The notes under the pieces were generated by a model. That model was not told the origin of the DNA and did not search any database. It saw only the letters and a list, made by a program, of their open reading frames with translations. Made by a program: the position numbers and the translations under genes. This document shows, piece after piece, positions 1 through 5,373 of a DNA stretch of 5,373 bases. The stretch is taken from positions 1 through 5,373 of the forward strand of contig JAQSYR010000117.1 in NCBI GenBank assembly GCA_029256035.1, read 5' to 3'. How positions within the stretch are numbered: position 1 is the first letter of the stretch; each line of letters opens with the position of its first letter. Source of the stretch: Anaerocolumna sp. (GTDB lineage: Bacteria > Bacillota > Clostridia > Lachnospirales > Lachnospiraceae).

Positions 1-1
1 A

Positions 2-466
2 GCAAAGGCTTTGGAAATACTAGCGAAAAAATCTGGAGTTTATGGTATGATTGGTGGCCAGGTAATAGATATAGAAGGAAGTAAGTCAATGGAACTTTTG
101 CTTTCTATGTATCGTCTAAAAACTGGAGCACTGATTGAAGCTTCTATGATGATAGGTGCAGTATTGGCTGGCGCTAATAATGAAGAAGTTAAAATTATAG
201 AACAAATGGCATCGGATATAGGATTGGCATTTCAGATTCAGGATGACATCCTAGATGTAACATCTACACTAGCGGTATTGGGGAAATCTGCTCATAGTGA
301 TGAACGGAATGAAAAAGTAACATTTGTTAATTCCATTGGTTTAGATAAAGCAAAAAAAGAAGTGATTCGCTATACCAACCAAGGGTTGGATGGATTTCGC
401 TTACTTGGAAAAGATAATATATTTTTGCGAAATATGATGATTCAACTCATTAATCGAGAAAAGTAA
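2..466 (+). CDS. ispA: Polyprenyl (farnesyl/geranyl) diphosphate synthase, 3' part
   Basis: This is the C-terminal part of a cytoplasmic trans-prenyltransferase that condenses isopentenyl diphosphate with allylic diphosphates to give geranyl or farnesyl diphosphate. About 154 residues are visible and the frame is open from base 2, so the start and the first Asp-rich motif lie upstream of the window. Visible family hallmarks are GMIGGQVIDIE, the RLKTGALIEASM helix, the second Asp-rich motif DDILD (nt 242-256, Mg2+/diphosphate binding) within FQIQDDILDVTST, then LGKSAHSDERNEKVTFV, where the family has a GK..SDE.N.K.T.V pattern. It ends INREK-stop, as is normal. The dxs start codon follows after 25 nt, an MEP-pathway operon arrangement standard in Firmicutes. 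The segment after DIE is slightly shorter than in many homologues, which is within family variation. The family is certain; chain length specificity (C10, C15 or C20) cannot be decided without the first Asp-rich region. Confidence 0.93.
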   Translation, partial: AKALEILAKKSGVYGMIGGQVIDIEGSKSMELLLSMYRLKTGALIEASMMIGAVLAGANNEEVKIIEQMASDIGLAFQIQDDILDVTSTLAVLGKSAHSDERNEKVTFVNSIGLDKAKKEVIRYTNQGLDGFRLLGKDNIFLRNMMIQLINREK

Positions 467-480
467 ATTTAGATAGAATG

Positions 481-488
481 AAGGTGAT
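481..488 (+). promoter_or_regulatory. Ribosome binding site fixing the TTG start of dxs
   Basis: AAGGTGAT lies a few bases before TTG at 492-494. The nearby ATG at 487-489 opens a frame that stops after two codons (ATG TAT TGA), so it cannot be the start. Translation from TTG gives TDILSNINNANDIKK, which resembles the usual short DXS N-terminus. Confidence 0.7.
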
Positions 489-554
489 GTATTGACTGAT
501 ATCTTAAGCAACATAAATAATGCAAATGATATTAAAAAGGTTAACCCCACTGAA

Positions 555-560
555 TATACC
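555..560 (+). other. In-frame deletion junction in dxs (about 17 codons missing)
   Basis: Codon TAT (555-557, Y22) is followed directly by ACC (558-560, T23), giving NPTEY|TGGHLASNLG. DXS homologues have a segment of the type LAEEIREFLI..VS.T between these two blocks. The gap is a multiple of three, inferred as about 51 nt from family length. The missing helix precedes the conserved active-site histidine of TGGHLAS, which is still present. Confidence 0.7.
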
Positions 561-911
561 GGGGGACATTTGGCATCAAATTTAGGTACGGTTGAACTTA
601 CCATGGCATTACATTTAAGTATGGATTTTCCCAAAGATAAATTGGTTTGGGACGTAGGACATCAGGCATATACCCATAAACTGCTTACTGGCCGTAAGAA
701 AGAATTTGAAACACTCCGTTGCTTTGATGGAATGAGTGGATTTCCAAAGACAAAAGAAAGTGATAGTGATGCCTTTAATACGGGTCACAGTTCTACCTCT
801 ATTTCTGCTGCACTTGGCATTGCAAAAGCCAGGGAATTAAAGGGAGATAATTTTAAAGTGGTAGCAGTCATTGGAGATGGAGCATTATCTGGTGGAATGG
901 CTTATGAGGCA

Positions 912-929
912 CTGATCTTGGAAAATTAA
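912..929 (+). other. Frameshifting deletion junction in dxs (about 91 nt missing)
   Basis: GCA CTG (A140, L141) is followed by ATCTTGGAAAATTAA. In the upstream frame this reads ILEN-stop. In the -1 frame the same bases read LGKLRTDT, the expected sequence after the tyrosine that precedes this block in homologues. The change of frame requires a missing length of 3n+1, and family spacing suggests about 91 nt. The lost part contains the Asn and Met ligands of the Mg2+-ThDP site (N181 and M183 in E. coli DXS numbering). Confidence 0.75.
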
Positions 930-986
930 GAACAGATACAAAGTACCATAATTTGAAAAGCAATGTGGAAGCAACCATTAATAAAG

Positions 987-1007
987 TTCCGGTTATTGGA
1001 ACCGGAA
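987..1007 (+). repeat. 8-bp perfect inverted repeat inside dxs
   Basis: TTCCGGTT (987-994) and AACCGGAA (1000-1007) are exact reverse complements around the 5-nt loop ATTGG. In RNA the stem could extend by a G-U and an A-U pair (986/1008, 985/1009). It encodes VPVIGTGI, so it may be a by-product of coding. No T-run follows, so it is not an intrinsic terminator. Confidence 0.6.
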
Positions 1008-2226
1008 TTATGGATAAATTGCGCAAGTCAAAGGATTCCATAAAACGGTTATTTATTCCTGGTATGTTGTTTGAAGATATGGGATTAACTTATATAGGAC
1101 CTATTGATGGGCATGACATCAATCAACTTTTAACGGCATTAAAAAGTGCGGCAAGAGTAAATGAAGCTGTCCTAATCCATGTAATCACTAAAAAAGGAAA
1201 AGGCTATAAGCCTGCAGAAAATAATCCTAGTAAATATCACGGAGTTGAAACTTTTGATCTAACAACAGGAGAATGTAAAACAGTGAAAACGGGGATAGCT
1301 TATACCGAAGTTTTTGCTGATACAATGGTAAAACTGGGAGAAAAATATAAAAACCTTGTTGCAATTACAGCTGCTATGCCAAGTGGAACAGGACTGAATA
1401 AATTTAAGAATCAATTCCCTAACCGTTTTTTTGATGTTGGAATTGCAGAAGAACATGCAGTAACTTTTGCGGCGGGATTGGCTTCAGGTGGTATGAAACC
1501 TGTAGTGGCAATCTATTCAACTTTTTTACAAAGAGCTTACGACCAGATAATCCATGATGTATGTATTAGTGAATTACCTGTTATCTTTGCAATAGACAGA
1601 GCTGGTTTAGTTGGTAATGATGGGGAAACACATCAGGGTGTTTTTGATATTTCTTTTTTATCCCATATTCCAGGTTTAACCGTTATGGCACCAAAGAATG
1701 GAAAAGAGTTATCGGCAATGTTAGAATTTGCTGTTAATTATAATAGACCAATTGCTGTTCGTTACCCTAGAGGAAAATCTTATGAAGGGTTGGAAGAGTT
1801 CCAAACTCCAATTATTTATGGTAAAAGTGAAGTTTTATATGATATTCCAGAATCTTCAGCAGAAAAAGTAGTTTTACTTGCAGTAGGAAGTATGGTAGAA
1901 ACTGCAGTTAACATAAGAAATTTATTTTTGGAAGACCACATAAATGCTGGAGTAGTAAATGTAAGGTTTCTTTCACCCATAGATGAAGAATTGTTTCATT
2001 CACTGGCAGCAAATTATAATGTTTGGATTACCTTGGAAGAAAACATTAAGTCCGGTGGATTTGGTGAAAAAGTGTCAGCCTTTCTTTCAGAAAACAACTA
2101 TAACCAGGTAAAGCAAATTAATATTTCCCTGCCCGGCCGTTTTATAGAACATGGAGATGTATCAGTGTTAAAAGAAAATCTTCAAATGGATGGGGTATCT
2201 ATTTATAGAAAGGTACGAAATCTGCT

Positions 2227-3093
2227 ATGAAAGAACGTTTAGATGTTATATTAGTAAAAAGAAATCTGGTGGAATCAAGAGAAAAAGCAAAAGCAATCAT
2301 TATGGCTGGAAATGTTTTTGTAAATGGTCAACGGGAAGACAAAGCTGGAAGCAGTTTTGAAGAAAGTGCTTTAATTGAAGTGAAAGGACTTGCTTCCAAA
2401 TACGTTAGCCGTGGTGGCTTTAAACTGGAGAAAGCAATTGAAGAATACGGTGTTAATCTAGAAGGTAAAATATGCATGGATGTAGGTTCTTCTACAGGAG
2501 GATTTACAGATTGCATGCTGCAAAATGGTGCAGTAAAAGTTTACGCAGTGGATGTTGGAACTAATCAGCTGGCATGGAAATTACGACAGGATGAGCGTGT
2601 CATATCCATGGAAAAAACCAATATAAGGTACTTAGAACCAGATCAGATTCCAGATACCATGGATTTTATATCCATTGATGTTGCATTCATATCCTTAACA
2701 AAAGTATTGATTCCCGTTAGAAATCTGTTAAAAGAAAGTGGTGAAATGGTTTGTCTTATTAAGCCACAGTTTGAAGCAGGGCGGGAGAAGGTAGGTAAAA
2801 AAGGAGTAGTCAGGGATTTTGACGTGCATATAGAAGTAATTGAAAAGATAATTGCCTATACAGTAAGTATAGGATTTCGTATTCTTAATCTTGATTATTC
2901 ACCAATTAAAGGACCGGAAGGTAACATTGAATATTTACTCCATGTAAGAAAAACAGAGAAACAACCTGAAATTGAAGGTGAAGTCACCCGCATAGAAGAA
3001 TGTTTGCCTTTTGTAGATAATGAAAATTTAAAAGATTTGTCCAATGCTATTAAAAAAATTGTTTCAATGTCACATAATACTTTAAACTTGTAA
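2227..3093 (+). CDS. tlyA: TlyA family rRNA (cytidine-2'-O)-methyltransferase
   Basis: TlyA proteins are cytoplasmic SAM-dependent enzymes that 2'-O-methylate cytidine in rRNA: 23S C1920, and in some subfamilies also 16S C1409 (E. coli numbering). The 288-residue protein begins with an S4 RNA-binding domain (about residues 3-60, RLDVILVKRNLVESREKAKA and AGNVFVNGQ). An FtsJ/RrmJ-like Rossmann methyltransferase follows: SRGGFKLEKA (61-70), SAM motif I DVGSSTGGF (85-93), AVDVG (107-111), SIDVAFISL (149-157), LIKPQFE (177-183) and GNIEYLLHV (232-240). K66, D151, K179 and E235 have exactly the spacing of the K-D-K-E tetrad of mycobacterial TlyA (K69, D154, K182, E238). The roughly 45-residue tail is variable. 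ATG overlaps the dxs stop (ATGA), suggesting translational coupling, so premature termination in dxs could lower its expression. Family assignment is firm; whether it modifies one or both rRNAs is unknown. Some TlyA homologues are labelled haemolysins, a historical name. Confidence 0.95.
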   Translation: MKERLDVILVKRNLVESREKAKAIIMAGNVFVNGQREDKAGSSFEESALIEVKGLASKYVSRGGFKLEKAIEEYGVNLEGKICMDVGSSTGGFTDCMLQNGAVKVYAVDVGTNQLAWKLRQDERVISMEKTNIRYLEPDQIPDTMDFISIDVAFISLTKVLIPVRNLLKESGEMVCLIKPQFEAGREKVGKKGVVRDFDVHIEVIEKIIAYTVSIGFRILNLDYSPIKGPEGNIEYLLHVRKTEKQPEIEGEVTRIEECLPFVDNENLKDLSNAIKKIVSMSHNTLNL

Positions 3094-3115
3094 ATGTATG
3101 TTTCATATGATAAAA

Positions 3116-3139
3116 TATTAATATTAATGAATATTAATA
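3116..3139. repeat. 10-bp perfect AT-only inverted repeat upstream of nadK
   Basis: TATTAATATT (3116-3125) and AATATTAATA (3130-3139) are exact reverse complements separated by AATG. A third copy, TATTAATATT, lies at 3180-3189. The stem has no G or C and no T-tract follows, so it is a poor terminator. A protein-binding operator or promoter-associated element is more plausible. TGAAT at 3128-3132 recalls one half of an ArgR box, but the second half does not match well. Confidence 0.5.
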
Positions 3140-3163
3140 GTGTAATTATCCTTTGATTTCGTG

Positions 3164-3191
3164 TTTCACGTAGTTCAGATATTAATATTAT
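3164..3191 (+). promoter_or_regulatory. Weak candidate promoter for nadK-argR
   Basis: TTTCAC (3164-3169) and TATTAT (3186-3191), with a 16-nt spacer, loosely fit a sigma-A -35/-10 pair. The site lies about 40 nt before the nadK start, in the only sizeable gap between ispA and argR. The -35 match is poor and the region is so AT-rich that chance matches are expected. An internal promoter here would let nadK-argR be expressed independently of dxs-tlyA. Confidence 0.25.
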
Positions 3192-3219
3192 GTATAAATA
3201 AGCATTTGTATATATTTAT

Positions 3220-3224
3220 AGGAG
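3220..3224 (+). promoter_or_regulatory. Ribosome binding site deciding the nadK start
   Basis: AGGAG is placed 5 nt before ATG at 3230-3232. The upstream in-frame GTG at 3161 has no such site, so the shorter protein is preferred. Confidence 0.8.
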
Positions 3225-3229
3225 CCATA

Positions 3230-4096
3230 ATGGATAAATTCTGCTTAATAACCAATCGGGAAAAAGATAGTAATTTAGAGATAACCAATAAAATTGTTGA
3301 TTATATTAAACTAAATAAAAAAGAATGTATTCTATTAGAGGATCAGAATCCGACCTGCTTTGAACAATGTTTTACTAATTCAGAGTTAATTCCTAGTGAT
3401 ACAGAATGTGCAATCGTCTTAGGTGGAGACGGTACCATTATACAGGCTGCATATGATTTAAACGGTAAAGAAATTCCAATCCTTGGTGTCAACCTTGGAA
3501 CTTTAGGGTTTTTAGCTGAGATAGAAAAGAATCATATCTATAAAGCGCTAGATAATTTATTTCAGGATAATTACAAATTAGAAAACCGAATGATGATTCA
3601 TGGTAGTATTCAAAGCAAAGGCCAAGCTATCTATTCTGGAGTAGCATTAAATGATATTGTTATTACAAGAAGTGGCTTTTCTAGAATTATCAGTGTTTGT
3701 ATTTATGTAAATAATGAGCTGGTAGACCGTTATAGGGGAGATGGTGTTATTATATCAACACCGACAGGGTCTACAGGTTACAGTCTTTCTTGTGGAGGAC
3801 CGGTAGTAAAACCAGACTCTCATGTTATGATTATTACTCCGATTAGTCCCCATTCTTTATATGCTAGAACAATTGTTGTTTCTTCCAAGGATAAAATTAA
3901 GATTCAAATTGAGAAGAGCAAAAAAACGCAGGAAGAGGAAGCCATAGCAACCTTTGATGGAAGACAGGCAATATTGCTTCATACAGAGGACGTAATTAAT
4001 ATAAAAAGATCAAAAGAAGAAACAAAGTTAGTAAAAATCAATGATACTAGTTTTTTTGAAATCTTAAGAACAAAAATAGGACAAAGCGGGGATTAA
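3230..4096 (+). CDS. nadK: NAD kinase (ATP/polyphosphate-NAD kinase)
   Basis: NadK phosphorylates NAD+ to NADP+ in the cytoplasm and is the sole route to NADP in most bacteria. The 288-residue product has the family signatures in order: VLGGDGT (63-69, with catalytic D67), GVNLGTLGFLAE (86-97), the NE/ND motif ALNDIVI (139-145), and the glycine-rich block DGVIISTPTGSTGYSLSCGGP (171-191), followed by ITPISPHSLYAR and TFDG (241-244). Length is normal and no motif is lost. The start is set by AGGAG 5 nt upstream and by alignment of MDKFCLITN with the usual beginning of the family. A 23-residue upstream extension is possible in frame but has no ribosome binding site. A 136-nt AT-rich leader separates it from tlyA, and argR begins 4 nt after its stop. 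Identity is firm; whether polyphosphate can replace ATP cannot be read from the sequence. Confidence 0.96.
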   Translation: MDKFCLITNREKDSNLEITNKIVDYIKLNKKECILLEDQNPTCFEQCFTNSELIPSDTECAIVLGGDGTIIQAAYDLNGKEIPILGVNLGTLGFLAEIEKNHIYKALDNLFQDNYKLENRMMIHGSIQSKGQAIYSGVALNDIVITRSGFSRIISVCIYVNNELVDRYRGDGVIISTPTGSTGYSLSCGGPVVKPDSHVMIITPISPHSLYARTIVVSSKDKIKIQIEKSKKTQEEEAIATFDGRQAILLHTEDVINIKRSKEETKLVKINDTSFFEILRTKIGQSGD

Positions 4097-4100
4097 AAGT

Positions 4101-4562
4101 ATGAAATTAGGAAGACAAAGTAAAATAATTGAGTTGGTCAATAAGAATGATATTGAAACCCAGGAAGAATTAGCAGATTTACTAACCAAGGCCGGGTACA
4201 ATGTAACCCAGGCAACTATTTCCAGAGATATAAGAGAATTGAAACTGACGAAAGTTGCTGTTGATGAAGGTAAACAAAAATATATTATTTTAAATAATAA
4301 TGAAACTGGATTAAGCGAAAAATTTATCCGTGTATTAAAAGATGGTTTTGTATCTATGGATATGGCACAAAATATAGTTGTTATTAAAACAGTTTCAGGA
4401 ATGGCAATGGCTGTTGCAGCAGCTTTAGATGCTTTACATATTCCTGGAATTTTAGGATGCATTGCTGGAGATGATACAGTTATGTGTGTTATTAAAACAT
4501 CAGAGGAAGCGTTATCTGTCATGGAGAAACTTAATAAACTGATTAATTCAAAAAACTTGTAA
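4101..4562 (+). CDS. argR: Arginine repressor ArgR/AhrC
   Basis: ArgR is an arginine-sensing hexameric transcription factor that represses arginine biosynthesis and, in Firmicutes (as AhrC), activates catabolism. The 153-residue length is typical. The N-terminal winged helix-turn-helix includes QEELADLLTKAGYNVTQ and the recognition helix ATISRDIRELKL (38-49, with S41 and R42 in the DNA-contacting motif). The C-terminal oligomerisation and arginine-binding domain includes VVIKTVSGMAMAVAAALD (93-110) and GCIAGDDT (119-126), whose paired aspartates (D124, D125) bind arginine. Cys120 stands where Thr is common. It starts 4 nt after nadK, with a GGGG-containing ribosome binding site inside the nadK end (4088-4091), so cotranscription is likely. 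In Clostridia argR often sits next to recN, which is not found here. No convincing terminator follows. No arginine gene is in the window, so its targets lie elsewhere. Confidence 0.96.
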   Translation: MKLGRQSKIIELVNKNDIETQEELADLLTKAGYNVTQATISRDIRELKLTKVAVDEGKQKYIILNNNETGLSEKFIRVLKDGFVSMDMAQNIVVIKTVSGMAMAVAAALDALHIPGILGCIAGDDTVMCVIKTSEEALSVMEKLNKLINSKNL

Positions 4563-4594
4563 GAAATATAAAAAGATGATAGAATAGATATTTG

Positions 4595-4668
4595 TGAGTT
4601 TATTGTGTAATTTGAGTTTATTATGTAATTATGAGTTACTAATGAAAATATGAGTTTAGTATGTATTT
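4595..4668 (+). repeat. Four imperfect tandem copies of an 18-19 bp unit between argR and yebC
   Basis: The copies start at 4595, 4613, 4632 and 4651, each beginning TGAGTT. Copy 1 is TGAGTTTATTGTGTAATT and copy 2 is TGAGTTTATTATGTAATT, one mismatch apart. Copy 3 (TGAGTTACTAATGAAAATA) and copy 4 (TGAGTTTAGTATGTATTT) are more diverged. The array ends 5 nt before the yebC ribosome binding site, so it lies in the leader or promoter of that gene. There are no unique spacers, so it is not a CRISPR. It may be a multi-site operator or a slippage product; its function is unknown. Confidence 0.8.
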
Positions 4669-4673
4669 GATTT

Positions 4674-4680
4674 GAAGGAG
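4674..4680 (+). promoter_or_regulatory. Strong ribosome binding site of yebC
   Basis: GAAGGAG is placed 7 nt before ATG at 4688-4690 and fixes the start, giving the family N-terminus MSGHSK. Confidence 0.85.
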
Positions 4681-4687
4681 AATTAAG

Positions 4688-5373
4688 ATGTCAGGACATT
4701 CAAAGTTTGCCAATATAAAACATAAAAAAGAAAGAAATGATGCAACAAAAGGCAAGATTTTTACAAAGTTAGGTAGAGAAATAGCGGTAGCCGTAAAAGA
4801 AGGCGGAGCTGATCCTAATGCAAACAGCAGGTTAAAAGATATTATAGCTAAAGCAAAATCTAATAATATGCCAAACGATACCATTGATCGAAGTATTAAA
4901 AAAGCAGCAGGCGATGCCAACGCAGTTAATTATGAGTTTGTTAGCTATGAAGGTTATGGACCAAATGGAACTGCGATTATCGTAGAGGCATTAACAGATA
5001 ATAAAAACCGTACAGCTTCCAATGTAAGAAATGCATTTACAAAAGGTGGCGGTAACGTAGGAACTCCAGGCTGTGTGTCCTTTATGTTTGATAAAAAAGG
5101 TCAGATTATTGTTGATAAAGAAGAATGTAACATGGATGCAGATGAGCTGATGATGTCTGCTTTGGATGCAGGAGCAGAAGATTTCAATGAAGAAGAAGAC
5201 AGTTTTGAAATCTTAACTGATCCAGATTCATTTAGCCAGGTTCGCGAGGCACTTGAGGCAGCAGGAATTGCCATGGTACAGGCAGATGTAACCATGATCC
5301 CTCAAACATGGGTTGACCTTACTGACGAACAGGATATTAAGATGATGAACCGTACCTTAGATCTTCTGGACGA
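4688..5373 (+). CDS. yebC: YebC/PmpR family protein (TACO1 homologue), 3' end cut by window
   Basis: YebC-family proteins were long annotated as transcriptional regulators (PmpR-like). Later work on TACO1 and some bacterial members points to a ribosome-associated role in translating difficult sequences such as proline runs. The frame is open for 228 codons to the window end, with roughly 12-20 residues missing from a usual length of about 240-250. Visible signatures are MSGHSKFANIKHKK (1-14), GKIFTKLGREIAVAVKEGG, NSRLKDIIAKAKSNNMPNDTIDRSIKKA, YEGYGPNGTAIIVEALTDNKNRTASNVRNAF, GGNVGTPGCVSFMF, an acidic region EDFNEEEDSFEI, and the MIPQTWVDLTD segment. The start is fixed by GAAGGAG 7 nt upstream. 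Phe7 replaces the usual Trp of the HSKW motif. It follows argR after 125 nt of repeat-bearing DNA and probably has its own promoter. The family is certain; the role (translation factor or DNA-binding regulator) is not decided by sequence. Confidence 0.95.
   Translation, partial: MSGHSKFANIKHKKERNDATKGKIFTKLGREIAVAVKEGGADPNANSRLKDIIAKAKSNNMPNDTIDRSIKKAAGDANAVNYEFVSYEGYGPNGTAIIVEALTDNKNRTASNVRNAFTKGGGNVGTPGCVSFMFDKKGQIIVDKEECNMDADELMMSALDAGAEDFNEEEDSFEILTDPDSFSQVREALEAAGIAMVQADVTMIPQTWVDLTDEQDIKMMNRTLDLLD

Larger units (their letters stand above)
492..2230 (+). pseudogene. dxs: 1-deoxy-D-xylulose-5-phosphate synthase, disrupted by two internal deletions and a frameshift
   Basis: DXS is a ThDP/Mg2+-dependent enzyme that condenses pyruvate with glyceraldehyde 3-phosphate to DXP, the first step of the MEP isoprenoid pathway. 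The first 145 codons (492-929) carry TGGHLASNLG, VWDVGHQAYTHK, TGHSSTSISAALG and the ThDP motif start VIGDGALSGGM, then run into TAA at 927-929. Homology resumes in the -1 frame as LGKLRTDTKYHNLKSN (from about 917) and stays open to TGA at 2228-2230, with PGMLFEDMG, GPIDGHD, the catalytic-glutamate motif GIAEEHAVTF, FLQRAYDQIIHDV, DRAGLVGNDGETHQGVFD and RYPRG. Two pieces are absent: about 17 residues between NPTEY and TGGH, and about 30 residues after MAYEAL that in the family hold NNAG and NDN.MSIS. Visible codons plus the missing pieces come to about 624, the normal family length. As written it cannot encode an active enzyme. It may be a genuine recent pseudogene or an assembly/sequencing error, and the sequence does not decide which. 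Confidence 0.88.

Noticed and set aside
915..931. Programmed -1 frameshift joining the two dxs parts
   Set aside because: The junction GGAAAATTAAGA has no proper X XXY YYZ heptamer in the upstream frame, and a shift there would still leave out the roughly 30-residue NDN.MSIS segment, so no active enzyme would result.
953..2230. Second dxs part as an independent gene starting at TTG 953
   Set aside because: There is no ribosome binding site before it, and homology to DXS continues upstream in the same frame (LGKLRTDTKYHN), so this is the interior of dxs rather than a new start.
3125..3140. ArgR operator (ARG box) upstream of nadK-argR
   Set aside because: Only the TGAAT half fits; the partner half ATTAATA departs from ATTCA. 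It is too weak to call in such AT-rich sequence.
3161..3229. 23-residue hydrophobic N-terminal extension of NadK from GTG 3161
   Set aside because: It looks like a membrane anchor, but there is no ribosome binding site upstream. AGGAG with good spacing precedes ATG 3230, and the family begins at MDKF-like residues.
4064..4522. 152-codon antisense open frame across argR
   Set aside because: It mirrors the well-supported argR gene, has no recognisable motif and no convincing ribosome binding site; it is a coding shadow.
4563..4600. Intrinsic terminator after argR
   Set aside because: No GC-containing stem followed by a T-run can be found between 4563 and 4600.
4595..4668. CRISPR array
   Set aside because: The units are directly abutting and imperfect, with no spacers and no cas genes nearby.
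4639..4920. 93-codon antisense open frame across the yebC start
   Set aside because: It overlaps highly conserved yebC codons and the repeat array, and its hydrophobic composition is what antisense reading of lysine/glutamate-rich codons gives.

Overview
The window reads as an AT-rich Firmicutes chromosome segment, most likely from a class Clostridia (Lachnospiraceae-like) bacterium. This rests on protein character and on the gene order ispA-dxs-tlyA-nadK-argR, a conserved clostridial housekeeping run. The genus cannot be fixed from the sequence alone. All genes lie on the + strand.

Layout: 2-466 is the 3' end of ispA (polyprenyl diphosphate synthase). 492-2230 is dxs (1-deoxy-D-xylulose-5-phosphate synthase), which is broken as given. 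About 17 residues are missing in frame near 555-560. A second gap, inferred at about 91 nt, falls near 912-918; it shifts the frame, gives a stop at 927-929 and removes the cofactor-binding NDN segment. The remaining 434 codons are clean. 2227-3093 is tlyA (rRNA 2'-O-methyltransferase), overlapping dxs by ATGA. 3094-3229 is an AT-rich leader holding three copies of a 10-mer, two of them forming a perfect inverted repeat. 3230-4096 is nadK and 4101-4562 is argR, 4 nt downstream. 4563-4687 is a spacer with four imperfect tandem copies of an 18-19 bp unit. 4688-5373 is yebC, cut by the window end.

How the genes fit together: Dxs makes DXP, the entry metabolite of the MEP isoprenoid pathway, and IspA condenses the resulting C5 units into longer prenyl diphosphates. 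TlyA modifies rRNA, NadK makes NADP, and ArgR senses arginine. They are probably cotranscribed by history rather than joined in one pathway. In many Clostridia argR is followed by recN and then spoIVB/spo0A. Here yebC follows instead, so the repeat-bearing spacer looks like a synteny break.

I see no new defence, mobile or biosynthetic system. The points most worth checking are the double-deleted dxs (true pseudogene or assembly error), the tandem repeat before yebC, and the repeated 10-mer before nadK. No gene-free stretch exceeds 300 bases.
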